DNA of 33,600 bases from a marine group bacterium Sva0996 bin134 (GCA_002239105.1 MPNQ01000035.1:1-33600), one strand, 5' to 3'. Numbered from the stretch's first letter, positions 1-11,161 are shown. A program made the numbers and translations. Notes: generated by a model from the letters alone, not told the origin.

Positions 1-1615
1 TGATTGCCTCAGCGTCACCAGAAACCAGTCGGCGATAGCCGTCGCCGTCGCGCACCCAGGTCTCGTCATCGGATTCCCACCGCTCCCGGCGCAGGGTGCG
101 CTTCAGGATTTTGTTGGTCTCGGTCTGAGGCAGGGAATCGGCCCAGCGCAGATAGCGGGGGGCCCACTTGGTGCCCAGGTCGTCTTGGCCGCCCAGAAAC
201 TCGGCGAATCCCTCGGGGTCGAAGGCCGCTCCAGGACGGCGCACCACCGCGGCCATCACGTCGTCGCCCACCGACGGGCTGGGCACGGCAAACACCGCGG
301 CCAGGTCGATGTCGGAATGGCGCACCAGGATGCGCTCCACCGGGGCGGCCGCGAAGTTCTCCCCATCCACCCGCAGCCAGTCGAAGTTCCGCCCCGCGAA
401 ATACACGAATCCCTCGGCATCCCGATAAGCCAAATCGCCTGACCAATAGATGCCACCGTGGGTGCGCTCCTCGTCGGCCTCCGGGTTGTTCCAGTAGCCC
501 TCAAAGGTCGGTGCCGACACCATCGACACCAGCTCGCCAATGGCCTCATCGGGGTTGAGCAGCTTGCCGGTGTCGTCGAAGACGGCCACCGGTGCCTCCT
601 CCCCGGTGTCAGGGTCGAGGATCTTCACGTTGTCGTCGGCCCGGCCCAAAGCGTTGGCTGGCGTGTCGGGGGTGCGGCTCACCGAGACTCCCCCCTCGGT
701 GGACCCGTAGGAGTCCTCAACCGGCACCCCGAATCGTTGGGAGAACCGCTCTAGGTCATGCACCGCTCCCTCGTTGCCGAACACGATCCTCAGGGTGTTG
801 TCGGCGTCATCGGGCTGCTCGGGGGTGGCCAGGATGTAGGTGAGGGGCTTGCCCACGTAGTTGAAGTAGGTGACGCCGAATCGGCGCACGTCGGGCAGAA
901 AGCCCGATGCTGAGAACCGCCGCCGGAAAGCGGCAACGCCCCCCGCGGTCAGACACGGCACCCAGCCGGCCATCAGCGCATTGGAGTGGAACATGGGCAT
1001 GGCCTGATAGAACACGTCGTCGGGCGTCAGCTTGCGCATCTCGGTGATCACCTGTCCGATCCGGGCCAGCCGGGCCTGCGAGCAGATGGCCGCCTTGGGA
1101 TCACCGGTGGTGCCCGACGTGAACAAGAGCAGATAGGGCGCCAGCGGGTCGATGTCGGCCTCCGGCGGCTCGGCACCGGCGTAGGGCGCTAGCGCCGCGG
1201 CCCACTCCGGCGAGTCCACGTCCAGCACCCGGCCGTTGGCCGCACCGAGATCCAATCCCTCTAGCAACCCCCGGTGACGACTCTCGGCAACGATCATGGC
1301 GCAATCGGCGTGAGTGATGTCGCGGGCCAGCTCGGCACCCTGGCGAGTGGGGTTGATGCCCACCACCGCCGCTCCGGCCACCGCGGCGGCGCCCAGCAGC
1401 ATGGAATACTCCGGCCCATTATCCAGCAGCGCTCCAACGTGGAACGGCCCTTCCCCCCGGCGGTCCAAAAGCAGATGGGCCCGAGCGACACACCCGGCGG
1501 TGAACTCCCGGTAGGTGTGCTGTTCATCCTCGAAGAGCATGGCCAGGCCGTCATCGTCAGCCCGGCTCAATACCAGGTCTCTCACGGTGGGGTCGGCTTC
1601 GGCAGAGGCGTCCAT
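1..1615 (-). CDS. Acyl-CoA synthetase (AMP-forming), FadD/FATP-like, 3' end cut by window
   Basis: This ANL-superfamily enzyme activates a carboxylic acid (fatty or steroid-like) to an acyl-adenylate and then an acyl-CoA in the cytoplasm. Reading the minus strand gives 538 open codons with no stop before the window edge. Visible motifs are the P-loop TSGTTGDPK (about residues 166-174), YGSTEGG in the middle, the hinge region FAGRNFDWLRVDGENF, and near the end TETNKILKR, which carries the usual catalytic lysine. The family is about 500-550 residues, so only a few codons should be missing. The ATG at 1615 begins MDASAEADPT and lies 8 bases after a TACGAT box, with no clear Shine-Dalgarno sequence. 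The neighbouring DUF5719-type gene is 41 bases upstream on the same strand. The hinge wording resembles FadD6/FadD17 and FATP-type enzymes; the substrate cannot be told from sequence. Confidence 0.9.
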   Translation of the reverse strand, partial: MDASAEADPTVRDLVLSRADDDGLAMLFEDEQHTYREFTAGCVARAHLLLDRRGEGPFHVGALLDNGPEYSMLLGAAAVAGAAVVGINPTRQGAELARDITHADCAMIVAESRHRGLLEGLDLGAANGRVLDVDSPEWAAALAPYAGAEPPEADIDPLAPYLLLFTSGTTGDPKAAICSQARLARIGQVITEMRKLTPDDVFYQAMPMFHSNALMAGWVPCLTAGGVAAFRRRFSASGFLPDVRRFGVTYFNYVGKPLTYILATPEQPDDADNTLRIVFGNEGAVHDLERFSQRFGVPVEDSYGSTEGGVSVSRTPDTPANALGRADDNVKILDPDTGEEAPVAVFDDTGKLLNPDEAIGELVSMVSAPTFEGYWNNPEADEERTHGGIYWSGDLAYRDAEGFVYFAGRNFDWLRVDGENFAAAPVERILVRHSDIDLAAVFAVPSPSVGDDVMAAVVRRPGAAFDPEGFAEFLGGQDDLGTKWAPRYLRWADSLPQTETNKILKRTLRRERWESDDETWVRDGDGYRRLVSGDAEAI

Positions 1616-1623
1616 GACTGGGG

Positions 1624-1629
1624 ATCGTA
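1624..1629 (-). promoter_or_regulatory. Candidate -10 box of a leaderless promoter (acyl-CoA synthetase)
   Basis: On the minus strand the hexamer TACGAT lies 8 bases before the ATG at 1615, the spacing expected if transcription begins at or next to the start codon. No -35 box is obvious. This is an inference from position and consensus only. Confidence 0.4.
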
Positions 1630-1647
1630 GACAGGGAGCGGAAGGAA

Positions 1648-1663
1648 GCTAGAACGCTAGAAC
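1648..1663. repeat. 8-bp tandem repeat at the stop codon of the DUF5719-type gene
   Basis: GCTAGAAC occurs twice in direct succession. On the minus strand each copy contains TAG, so the stop codon of the upstream gene (1657-1659) is followed 8 bases later by a second TAG. Function unknown; it may be simple slippage. Confidence 0.7.
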
Positions 1664-3195
1664 GCCCAGGGGTCGAGAAGCATGGGATCGAAGGGCACCG
1701 AAGCCCCAGAGGCCATCCCGGTCCCGCTTCGGGCCAGCAGCGAGCGCGACACGACCACCGGCTGGCTGGCCTCCACCAGCAGCGCGTAGGAGTCGCCGTC
1801 GGTCAAACGGTCGATGGGCACCACCAAGCGGCTGTGGGGAGCCACCTCTCGGGGGTCGAGTTGGTCAATTGGGGTGATCCGGCCGTTGGCCAGCTTCAAC
1901 ACCGTGACCCTGGCGATCGAATCAGGCGACGGGTTGACTATCGCCAACGCCACCTCCGACTCATCGGCCCGATTCCCCGCGATTAAGTAGCGCTCCGCGG
2001 TCACCGGCACTCCGGCAGTGATCGCCACCCCTGCCGGAGACGCTGCCGCCGACGCGGCTGCCACCCGCTCAGCCACTATGGGAACCCCGTTGTACACCTG
2101 GACCGAAGCCCAGAACCCAACCCCTGCGGGCAGAGTGCTGGCTGTGTTGTAGGCAAAGGGATCGGGGGGAAGCGGGTAAGACCCCGCCTCCCGCAGCACA
2201 AGGGCCACTCGCTGCTGCGGGGGCACCGACACCTCGAATGGCGCCAATGCGCCGCCAGGGTCGGGGGCGTCCAAGCGGATGCTGATGTCAGCGGCGGCCT
2301 CCCGGTCTGAGGGGTTGTACAACACGATGTGCTCGCCCACAACCGCATCAGTTGGCCCGATGGAAAAGACCCATTGCGTCTGGGGCCTCGGGACCCCCGG
2401 TCCGGCGGTCAGCCCCTCCAAGCCCTCGGTCCCGTCGAACAACTGGAGCCTTCCGGCCACAATCCGCCCGGCCTGAGACTCGATGGTGGTCGAAACCGAT
2501 GAGAATCGGGGCACGAGATCGGTGGCATTCACCACCACCAGCGAACGGGCTGGCACCAATACTCCCCGGAGCGCCTGCGGCTCACGGAGTCCTTCATCGG
2601 TGGAGAAGGCAAATTTCACCACCGCCCGGTCGGGGAACGGGTTGAACAGGGTGAAGATCAGCCGGGCGTCTCGTCGGGTCGATCCGGCGGCGAAATGCCA
2701 ATCTGCCGATGAGCGGGTGGCACAAGGCATGACGTCGATGCCGGTGGGTCCCTGCACCCTCTGCTCGACCACCGCCGAACCCGAGTCGATCTCCACCAGT
2801 GCGGCGGTGTACTGCGACTCCACCACATCGGCCAGCCGCAGAAATGCCTGCGATCTTGCCGGCACATTGAGCAGCACCTCTTCGGGCGAGGCCGACGGCG
2901 ACACCGACCCGACCGGAGTAGCCGGGAACACCGACACCGCTGCGGTCACCGCCTCTGCGGTGGGATTGGCAACGATCACCGAATGGTCGGCGAACTCGCC
3001 CGGCAGCGAAGTTCCCTCGGAGCAATACCAAACCCCGCCCTTGGCCTCTGGCCCGGGCGCCGTGCTGGCGGCCTCCTGGGAAACCAGCACCCTCTCGGGA
3101 GCCGAACCGTCATCGGCCCTGTCGGCCACGGCCAGCCCGATCACCGTTGCCAAAGCCACCACCACTAGGGGCCAGCGCTTCACGAGACCGGTCAT
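1657..3195 (-). CDS. Exported DUF5719-type protein, membrane-anchored
   Basis: A 512-residue protein with a short basic N-terminus and one hydrophobic segment (about residues 7-24) that works as a signal peptide or signal anchor. The rest is extracytoplasmic and rich in beta-forming stretches, with paired cysteines around residues 58 (WYCSEG) and 157 (MPCATRSS). From its layout and context I assign it to the DUF5719 family, found in actinobacteria next to a large GT2-type membrane protein; its biochemical role is unknown. The ATG at 3195 overlaps (ATGA) the stop of a 12-codon mini-ORF that itself overlaps the stop of the upstream glycosyltransferase, which suggests coupled translation. A role with the upstream membrane glycosyltransferase in surface glycan assembly is inference. 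Confidence 0.75.
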   Translation of the reverse strand: MTGLVKRWPLVVVALATVIGLAVADRADDGSAPERVLVSQEAASTAPGPEAKGGVWYCSEGTSLPGEFADHSVIVANPTAEAVTAAVSVFPATPVGSVSPSASPEEVLLNVPARSQAFLRLADVVESQYTAALVEIDSGSAVVEQRVQGPTGIDVMPCATRSSADWHFAAGSTRRDARLIFTLFNPFPDRAVVKFAFSTDEGLREPQALRGVLVPARSLVVVNATDLVPRFSSVSTTIESQAGRIVAGRLQLFDGTEGLEGLTAGPGVPRPQTQWVFSIGPTDAVVGEHIVLYNPSDREAAADISIRLDAPDPGGALAPFEVSVPPQQRVALVLREAGSYPLPPDPFAYNTASTLPAGVGFWASVQVYNGVPIVAERVAAASAAASPAGVAITAGVPVTAERYLIAGNRADESEVALAIVNPSPDSIARVTVLKLANGRITPIDQLDPREVAPHSRLVVPIDRLTDGDSYALLVEASQPVVVSRSLLARSGTGMASGASVPFDPMLLDPWAF

Positions 3196-3235
3196 CGGGG
3201 TACGTCCTGGGGGACTTGTCGGCCGGTCATCGGGG
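3188..3235. repeat. 13-bp direct repeat duplicating the stop/start junction
   Basis: The 13-mer CCGGTCATCGGGG occurs at 3188-3200 and 3223-3235, 35 bases apart. On the minus strand each copy carries CCCCGATGACCGG, that is, an overlapping ATGA stop/start. The first copy met by the ribosome ends the glycosyltransferase; the second starts the DUF5719-type gene. Confidence 0.85.
3192..3230 (-). other. 12-codon mini-ORF bridging two genes
   Basis: Reads MTGRQVPQDVPR and stop. Its ATG overlaps the TGA of the 952-residue glycosyltransferase and its TGA overlaps the ATG of the DUF5719-type gene, both as ATGA. It may relay terminating ribosomes from one gene to the next; whether it is translated is unknown. 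Confidence 0.4.
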
Positions 3236-6085
3236 CGCTACCTCACTATCCGACCGGCGGCGCCCTTCGCTGGTGCTGAGTCGGGCCAGCCCTACCAGTG
3301 CCACCGTCCACAATGCGACCTGCACCGCCATCAGCAGCGTGGTCAACCCAGAAGTTCCATCATCGGGTGAAGGGCCAATCGCCGCCCTGGCCATCGACGG
3401 GTCCAATGCGGTGTTGTGATAGGTGGCGATGCCCGCGGTCAGCCCTCCCGGTGCCAAGTCGAGTTGGCCGTCGAGCATTTCGAACAGCCACCGGGGAGCG
3501 GGCTGCGACAATTCGCCGTAGGGAGCGGACGCCAGGCGCTCGGCCACCAGAATGGTGCCGATCCCCCATTGAGAAAGCTCGGCACCCAAACGATGGGTGC
3601 CCGCCTCTGGTGCTCCCAGCACCACCTCCCCCACCCGGCGGGTCTGCTCGTCCAATCCACCAGCCCAGCGTTGAGCCACAGTGGGAAAGGAGCGGCTGTC
3701 GGAGACTGCGAAGGACAGGCGGCCGTCCAGGTCCCAGCTACCCAGCGGCAAGACGTCGGGATGGCCAAGCCACAGAACCCGATGGCCGTCCTCCGAGCCG
3801 GCTTTTTCGTCGGAGAAGGGGGCCACGTTGGTGTAGTCGTCGGCGGTCGCGTTCCAATCGCCGTCGGAGACGTTGGCCAACACCGGCAGCATCCCGGCCA
3901 CCAAGGCAACCATCGCGGAAAAGGGCACCAGCTGTCTCCAGCCGAAGCGGTAGCGGCGCACGTCCGTGAAGAAGGCGGCCACCCCCATGGCCACCGCGAT
4001 GGCCAAACCCACCGCGCCGGGCACCTGCACCACCTCTGGTCGGGGCAGGGGCACCGGAGACCAGTTTTGTTCGGCAGCCAACGCCACCACCGCGGTGCCC
4101 AGATAGAGCGTCCACCCCCGCACTGCCCATGCCAGTCGGGAGTCGTGGGCCAGAGCCAGGGGGAGGACCGCGGCCGCCGGCAGGGCCCATCCGAGCCGGT
4201 TGCCACCGTAGGGTCCGGTGTCGAACCGCAGGATCTCCGCCCAGGAGTTCCCGCCGTTGCCTCCGGGCCTGTCCCCCAGCAGCGACGGCAGGCCGTCAAC
4301 CAGCCACGGCAGGTTCAGCACCGCGGCGACGGCCGCCCCGGCCAACGCCACTCCCACCAATCGCACCATGCCCCGGGGAGTTCCAGCAAGAATCGACCCC
4401 AACAACAATCCAGCCAGCAGGAGACCCATCACGACCAGCGCTTCCGAAGCCATGGCTGCGGCCAAACCGAACAGCAGCCCCACCGCCAAGGTCTCCCTCA
4501 AAAGCGATGGCGGGCGCGAGTCCGGCCCCGGACTGCCGCCCGCTCCGCCGTAGGGGGCGAACCCCGCCCCGGTCAACACAGCTTGCATCAGCCAGGGCAC
4601 TGCGCCGTACAACAGCAAGGCGCTCCAAACTCCGTTGGCCAAGGCGTTGTAGGGCAGCGGATTGGCCAGATAGACCGCCAACGCCACTCCCTGAATCCAC
4701 AGGGAGTCGAAGGGACGCATGAGCCGCCACACACCTAAGGCCCCCAGCGGAACCATTCCTACGATCAACACCGTGCGCAAAAGGTCGGTTTCCCCGAAGA
4801 ACAGCCAGCTCAGCAGGGTCAACACCCCTAGGCCAGTGGGAGCGAATCCCTCTTGACCCAATCCGACAGGGCGGAAGTCGCTCCACCAGCCGTTCAAGAG
4901 ATCCGCACTCGACCCCAGCCTGGCCAACCCTCCGGTTGCGGGGATGCCACCAGCTATCAGGTCTCGCGACCCGAGCAGTATCAAGATCGCTGCGGCGATC
5001 CCCACCACCACCGAGGCCCGCGAGCGGCTCAACCGGGCCAATAGAGCACCGCGCGGCGACGGCCCGTCGCCCGCGCCTTCCCCCCGGCCGGTGAGAAACG
5101 AGGCCACCGGGGCAAAGCCCCGAGCCTGGGACAGCCGAATATGGGAGTCCCCCACATGTCGAGCCCGGCTCACTACCTGCCGTCGACGTCGGATCGATCC
5201 CAGGCGGACCAGATTGTGCCCCCACGACCCCCCGATGTAGCGAACCTGGCTCAGATGCCCGGTGACCAGTGCCACCAAAACCTCGATCGCCGACAGGATC
5301 ACCGCTTGGGGGATCACCCGTACCGAGTGCCACGGCCCATAAACCGATAACAGGGTCCGAACCCGATGGCGGCGCCAAAGCCCTTCCATCCGGGTCCGGG
5401 AAACTCGCTCAACCAACTGCTGGCGATGGCGCACCACCGCGGAGGGGGCCACCATGACCCGAGCCCCCACGGTGCGGGCCCGCCAGCACATATCAATGTG
5501 CTCGTAGCAGTACGACATATCCGGATCGAAACCACCAATGGCCCGGAACAGATCGCCCCGCACCAACACACACCCCCCGGGCACGGCGAACATGTCCTGA
5601 ACCGAATCATGTTGCTCCTGGTCCAGTTCGCCTATCTCCACTGTGGGAATCGGCACCCCGGTCTTGTCCACCAGGAGGCCTACCTGACGGATGCGGGAAG
5701 GGTCATCCCAGTCCACATACTTGGGACCGACGATCCCCGCGTTCGAGCGCACCGCCTCTTGAACCAACAGCCGCAGGGTGTTGGGCGCCAGGGCCACATC
5801 GTCGTGGCAGATCACGAAGAAGTCGGGAGCCGGGCCCGCTTCCATGAGCACTTCGTTGGCCGCCGGACCGAATCCGGGGTTGTACCCCAAACAGCGGACC
5901 GCGGCGTGGGGCAGAAAGCGCCGTACTCGGGCGGTGGGATCGGCTTCGCTGCCGGTGTCCACCACGGTTACCTCCACCAATGGGTGGTCTTGCGCGGCGA
6001 CCGACTCCAGCATCTCGTCGAACCACAGACCCGGGTCGTGGCTCACGATCACCAAATGAACCCTGAAGTCGGGCTTGACCTCCAT
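3227..6085 (-). CDS. Glycosyltransferase family 2 fused to a polytopic membrane domain
   Basis: A 952-residue two-part protein. Residues 1 to about 225 form a GT-A fold GT2 domain: a start of the type VHLVIVSHDPG, a nucleotide-sugar/metal motif VICHDDV (HDD at 94-96), and the acceptor-side pattern GGFDPDMSYCYEHIDMCWRA near 184-203. From about residue 258 there are numerous hydrophobic segments, then an extracytoplasmic stretch (beginning around NVSDGDWNATADDY) and a last transmembrane helix near the C-terminus. Similar GT2/membrane fusions occur in actinobacteria beside DUF5719-type genes. It probably transfers sugar to a lipid- or wall-linked acceptor at the membrane; donor and acceptor are unknown. 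Its ATG shares one base (TGATG) with the stop of the small upstream gene, so the two are likely coupled. Confidence 0.88.
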   Translation of the reverse strand: MEVKPDFRVHLVIVSHDPGLWFDEMLESVAAQDHPLVEVTVVDTGSEADPTARVRRFLPHAAVRCLGYNPGFGPAANEVLMEAGPAPDFFVICHDDVALAPNTLRLLVQEAVRSNAGIVGPKYVDWDDPSRIRQVGLLVDKTGVPIPTVEIGELDQEQHDSVQDMFAVPGGCVLVRGDLFRAIGGFDPDMSYCYEHIDMCWRARTVGARVMVAPSAVVRHRQQLVERVSRTRMEGLWRRHRVRTLLSVYGPWHSVRVIPQAVILSAIEVLVALVTGHLSQVRYIGGSWGHNLVRLGSIRRRRQVVSRARHVGDSHIRLSQARGFAPVASFLTGRGEGAGDGPSPRGALLARLSRSRASVVVGIAAAILILLGSRDLIAGGIPATGGLARLGSSADLLNGWWSDFRPVGLGQEGFAPTGLGVLTLLSWLFFGETDLLRTVLIVGMVPLGALGVWRLMRPFDSLWIQGVALAVYLANPLPYNALANGVWSALLLYGAVPWLMQAVLTGAGFAPYGGAGGSPGPDSRPPSLLRETLAVGLLFGLAAAMASEALVVMGLLLAGLLLGSILAGTPRGMVRLVGVALAGAAVAAVLNLPWLVDGLPSLLGDRPGGNGGNSWAEILRFDTGPYGGNRLGWALPAAAVLPLALAHDSRLAWAVRGWTLYLGTAVVALAAEQNWSPVPLPRPEVVQVPGAVGLAIAVAMGVAAFFTDVRRYRFGWRQLVPFSAMVALVAGMLPVLANVSDGDWNATADDYTNVAPFSDEKAGSEDGHRVLWLGHPDVLPLGSWDLDGRLSFAVSDSRSFPTVAQRWAGGLDEQTRRVGEVVLGAPEAGTHRLGAELSQWGIGTILVAERLASAPYGELSQPAPRWLFEMLDGQLDLAPGGLTAGIATYHNTALDPSMARAAIGPSPDDGTSGLTTLLMAVQVALWTVALVGLARLSTSEGRRRSDSEVAPR

Positions 6086-6420
6086 CAGGGTTCGTTGCGG
6101 CTGACAAATTCCCGCAGGGCGTCGGCAATAGCCGGGGCCTGCTCGACCGCGTCCGACAACACCGTCCGCACCGAATCAGGGAGCTGGCGGGTCAATTCTG
6201 CGGCTGCGTTGCGGACGTCCTCAGGAACTTGGTCGGCCAACTCGGCGAACGCTTCCCTCAGATCATCGGGCATCTGTCCGACCACATCCCTCCGAGCGGC
6301 CTGCACCCGGTTTATGGCCAGCAACCCGAGACCCACCGCGGTGTAAATGCCGTCGCGGATGCACTCCACCAGAGGGTCATCTTCTGGCCCCGGCTCCCCC
6401 GGTGGCTGCGGCTCGCCCAC
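6085..6420 (-). CDS. Small helical protein of unknown function
   Basis: With the GTG at 6420 this is 111 residues. After an acidic, proline-rich N-terminus comes a short hydrophobic stretch (IYTAVGLGLLAINRV) and then amphipathic helices repeating a pattern like LADQVPEDVRNAAAELTRQ. I recognise no family; the shape loosely recalls phasin-like or membrane-associated helical adaptors. I prefer GTG 6420 to the in-frame GTG at 6522 because TACGGT lies 6 bases upstream, a leaderless-type promoter, and because the longer form would nearly meet the divergent rmd start. The stop TGA shares its A with the ATG of the large glycosyltransferase downstream, which implies a linked role. Confidence 0.65.
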   Translation of the reverse strand: MGEPQPPGEPGPEDDPLVECIRDGIYTAVGLGLLAINRVQAARRDVVGQMPDDLREAFAELADQVPEDVRNAAAELTRQLPDSVRTVLSDAVEQAPAIADALREFVSRNEP

Positions 6421-6426
6421 CTCACC

Positions 6427-6432
6427 ACCGTA
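6427..6432 (-). promoter_or_regulatory. Candidate -10 box of a leaderless promoter (small helical gene)
   Basis: TACGGT on the minus strand is followed by 6 bases and then GTG at 6420. It supports the shorter start. Consensus-only evidence. Confidence 0.35.
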
Positions 6433-6530
6433 CCGGCCCGCCCAGCAAAGCAGAGGTATGGTCGAAGCGGCGTCGCGGCTACTCGGCTCGAGTACAACAA
6501 GGCCATGGTTCGCGTGGCACACTCGTGGCG

Positions 6531-7449
6531 ATGCGAGCCCTCGTCACCGGGTCGCGGGGTTTTGTGGGCACTCACCTTGTCGCCCACCTGAACGCCTGCG
6601 CCGACGATGTGATCGAAGTGGACCGCGTAATCGGCAGCCCCCCTATCGAAGACGCCAGCGCCATCGCCGCGTTGATCGCTGAGGCAAAACCCGAGGTGGT
6701 GTACCACCTGGCCGGCCAGAGCGATGTGGCCGCCTCCTGGAGCGATCCCATGGGAACGTTCCTGGTCAACGCCAACGGCACCCTCCATGTGGTCCGAGCC
6801 TGTATAGACACCGGGGTCGAGCGCGTCTTGTCGGTAACCAGCAGCGACATCTACGGGATGCTCAGCCCCGACGAACTGCCCATAAGCGAGCAGGCTCCTC
6901 TCCGACCGGTCAACCCCTATTCCGCCAGCAAGGCGGCCGCCGAGATGGTCTGCATCCAGGGTTTCTTGGGCCATGGCCTCGGGGTGATCCGAGCCCGGGC
7001 CTTCAATCACCTGGGTCCCGGCCAAAGCGACAGATTTCTGGCCCCCGCACTGGCCTCGCGAATCGCGGCCAACGAGAGAACCGGCACCACCGTTGTGCCG
7101 GTGGGCAACCTCTCGGCCCGTCGCGATTTCACCGATGTGCGCGACGTGGTCCGGGCCTACCGCCAGTTGGTGGTCGATGGTGAGCCCGGCGAGGCCTACA
7201 ACGTGTGCTCGGGCCAGGACGTAGCTGTGTCCGAGGTGGCCGAGATCCTGCTGGGCCTGGCCAAAGTGTCGATGACCCTCGAACAAGACGACCGCCTCTT
7301 CCGCCCGGTCGATTTGCCGGTGCAGCGGGGCGACAACTCCAAACTCCGGGCCGCCACCGGCTGGGCCCCACAGATCGCTTTGCCCGACACCCTGGCCGAC
7401 ACCCTGGAAGATGCCCGCAGCCGACAAACCAGCCAAACTGGAGACCCTC

Positions 7450-7457
<8 letters not shown>
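6531..7457 (+). CDS. rmd: GDP-6-deoxy-D-mannose (GDP-4-keto-6-deoxymannose) reductase
   Basis: A 308-residue extended short-chain dehydrogenase/reductase. The Rossmann motif is TGSRGFVG at residues 6-13, with VTSSDIYG near 102-109 and the catalytic YSASK (Tyr130, Lys134). The patterns FNHLGPGQ and RRDFTDVRDVVRAY are typical of Rmd, which reduces GDP-4-keto-6-deoxy-D-mannose to GDP-D-rhamnose. The substrate is made by Gmd, encoded immediately downstream, which strongly supports the call. The ATG at 6531 starts exactly at MRALVTGSRG; an in-frame extension upstream to 6402 has no homologous content. The stop lies inside the first of two ATGGCTGAG copies. An alternative role as another GDP- or NDP-sugar epimerase/reductase cannot be fully excluded. 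Confidence 0.85.
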
Positions 7458-9482
<2,025 letters not shown>

Positions 9483-9486
<4 letters not shown>

Positions 9487-10178
9487 AGCTCGAGATTTTC
9501 AGCATCGACGGGCTGCCGGAGATCGAGACGGGTGACGACCTGGCCGGACTCATCGTCGAAGCGGCCGAGCTGGCCGACGGCGATGTCGTGGTGGTCACCC
9601 AAAAGATCGTGTCCAAGGCCGAGAACGCAATGGTGACCGTCGACCCTGACGACCCCCTGTCGCACAAGCCGGTGGTTGAGCAAGAGTCGGTGCGGGTGCT
9701 GCGGCGGAGGGGCGATCTCATCATCAGTGAGACCAAGCACGGATTCGTGTGTGCAAACGCCGGGGTCGACCGGTCCAACCTGGCCGCCGATCAAGCCGCG
9801 CTCCTGCCCGACGATCCCGATCGCTCGGCCCGGCGCATCCGTGAGGGGATCAAAGCTCGGGCCGGGGCTGAGGTTGGGGTGATCGTGTCCGACACCTTCG
9901 GAAGGCCTTGGCGCCGGGGGGTGGCCGACGTGGCTATCGGGGTGGCCGGGATTCGTCCCATCCTCGACCTCCGGGGGACTGCCGACGCTTCGGGACGAGA
10001 GCTTCAGGTGACTGAGGTGGCCATCGTTGATGAACTGGCCGCCGCCGCCGAGCTAGTCATGGGCAAGGCCGACAGCATTCCGGTCGCCGTAATCCGGGGC
10101 GCCGACCCAGCCTGGTTCGGCCCCGGGAATATCCAAGGCGAACTGATCCGCTCCCCCGCCGAAGACCTGTTTCGCTAA
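9483..10178 (+). CDS. cofE: Coenzyme F420-0:L-glutamate ligase, single-domain
   Basis: A 231-residue CofE-family enzyme that adds gamma-linked glutamates to F420-0 with GTP. Recognisable stretches are GDVVVVTQKIVSKAE (near 38-52), ISETKHGFVCANAGVDRSN (near 80-98), and IVSDTFGRPWRRGVADVAIG (near 138-157). Mycobacterial FbiB carries an additional C-terminal FMN-binding nitroreductase domain of about 200 residues that reduces dehydro-F420-0; that domain is absent, the protein ending soon after WFGPGNIQGELIRSP. The reductase, if used, must be encoded elsewhere. The ATG overlaps the cofD stop (ATGA). The TAA at the end interleaves with the TAG of the convergent manC. Confidence 0.95.
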
Positions 10179-11161
10179 TCGGGCCTTGGCACCCGCTCGC
10201 CGCTCAAGTCAGCCGCCGGAGGGATCACCGTGTTGTCTCCCACCACCGACAGGTCGCGAAGACAGGCCCCAGCACCTATTTCGGCGCCGTAGCCCACAAT
10301 CGAGCGCTCCACAACCGCCTCCCGGCCCACGCGAGCGCCGGGCAGCAATGCGGAGTCGGTGACCGACGCTCCCGAGCCAACAACGGACCCCTCCATCACA
10401 ATCGAACCTTCGACAGTGGCGTCGGAGGCAACCTCAGCCAATGGATGGGTCCATCCGCCATCGGACAAAGCCTGTTGAACTTCCAGGTAGGTCTCGGGAG
10501 TTCCGGCATCCACCCAGAACCCGTCCCACGCCACTGCATACATTCCGCCCCCCTCGACCAGCGTCGGAAATACCTCCCGCTCGATCGACGCTCGAGCGCC
10601 TTCTGCCACCGAGTCCAGCGCCGAGGGCTCAAGGGCATATATCCCCACACTGATCTGATTGCTGGGGGCTTCATCGGCCGGGGGCTTCTCCACGAACTCC
10701 TGCACCCGGCCGTCGTGGTCGCACACGACTACCCCGAACCGTGACGGATCGGGCACCGGCGCCAGCGCGATGGTGGCCCGGGCTTCGGCCCCCCGGTGCA
10801 AAGCCAGGAGATCATCCAGGGGAAACCGGTTGATCACATCGCCGTTCACCGCAATGAACGTCTCCTGCACCCCGGCCATGCGGGCCGCAAAGGCGATGGC
10901 TCCGGCAGTGTCCAGCGGCTCGGGCTCCACCGCGTAAAACAGCTCCACCCCGGCGCAGCGCCGCTGCGGGTAGGCGGTCTCGAAGGCGTCCGGCCGGTAT
11001 CCAAGCGATAGCACCGCCCGGGTGATCCCCTGCTCACCAAGTCGCCCTACTACGTGCTCGATCATGGGCCGGTCTACCACCGGCAACATCTGCTTGGGAC
11101 GGGTGAGGGTCAGAGGACGAAGCCGGGTGCCGAAACCACCGACCAGTACAACCGCGTCCAC
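10175..11161 (-). CDS. manC: Mannose-1-phosphate guanylyltransferase (ManC/GMPP type)
   Basis: A 328-residue nucleotidyltransferase. The N-terminal half carries VLVGGFGTRLRPLTLTRPKQ (residues 5-24) with the activated-phosphate-binding loop, AVNGDVI, and VEKP; the C-terminal quarter is a left-handed beta-helix (hexapeptide-type repeats such as ASDATVEGSIVMEGSVVGSG). This layout is that of eukaryote-like GMPP/actinobacterial ManC, making GDP-mannose from mannose-1-phosphate and GTP. Glucose-1-phosphate thymidylyltransferase-like activity is the alternative, but gmd, rmd and fcl nearby need GDP-mannose. The family is also next to fbiA/fbiB in mycobacteria (Rv3261, Rv3262, Rv3264c). It starts at GTG 11161, 18 bases after the preceding minus-strand gene, and converges on cofE with a 4-base overlap. 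Confidence 0.85.
   Translation of the reverse strand: MDAVVLVGGFGTRLRPLTLTRPKQMLPVVDRPMIEHVVGRLGEQGITRAVLSLGYRPDAFETAYPQRRCAGVELFYAVEPEPLDTAGAIAFAARMAGVQETFIAVNGDVINRFPLDDLLALHRGAEARATIALAPVPDPSRFGVVVCDHDGRVQEFVEKPPADEAPSNQISVGIYALEPSALDSVAEGARASIEREVFPTLVEGGGMYAVAWDGFWVDAGTPETYLEVQQALSDGGWTHPLAEVASDATVEGSIVMEGSVVGSGASVTDSALLPGARVGREAVVERSIVGYGAEIGAGACLRDLSVVGDNTVIPPAADLSGERVPRPD

Noticed and set aside
2483..4738. Long plus-strand open frames (295 and 440 codons) opposite the DUF5719-type and GT2/membrane genes
   Set aside because: They are antisense shadows typical of GC-rich DNA: no recognisable motifs, low-complexity Gly/His/Arg/Gln-rich text, while the minus strand encodes clear domains.
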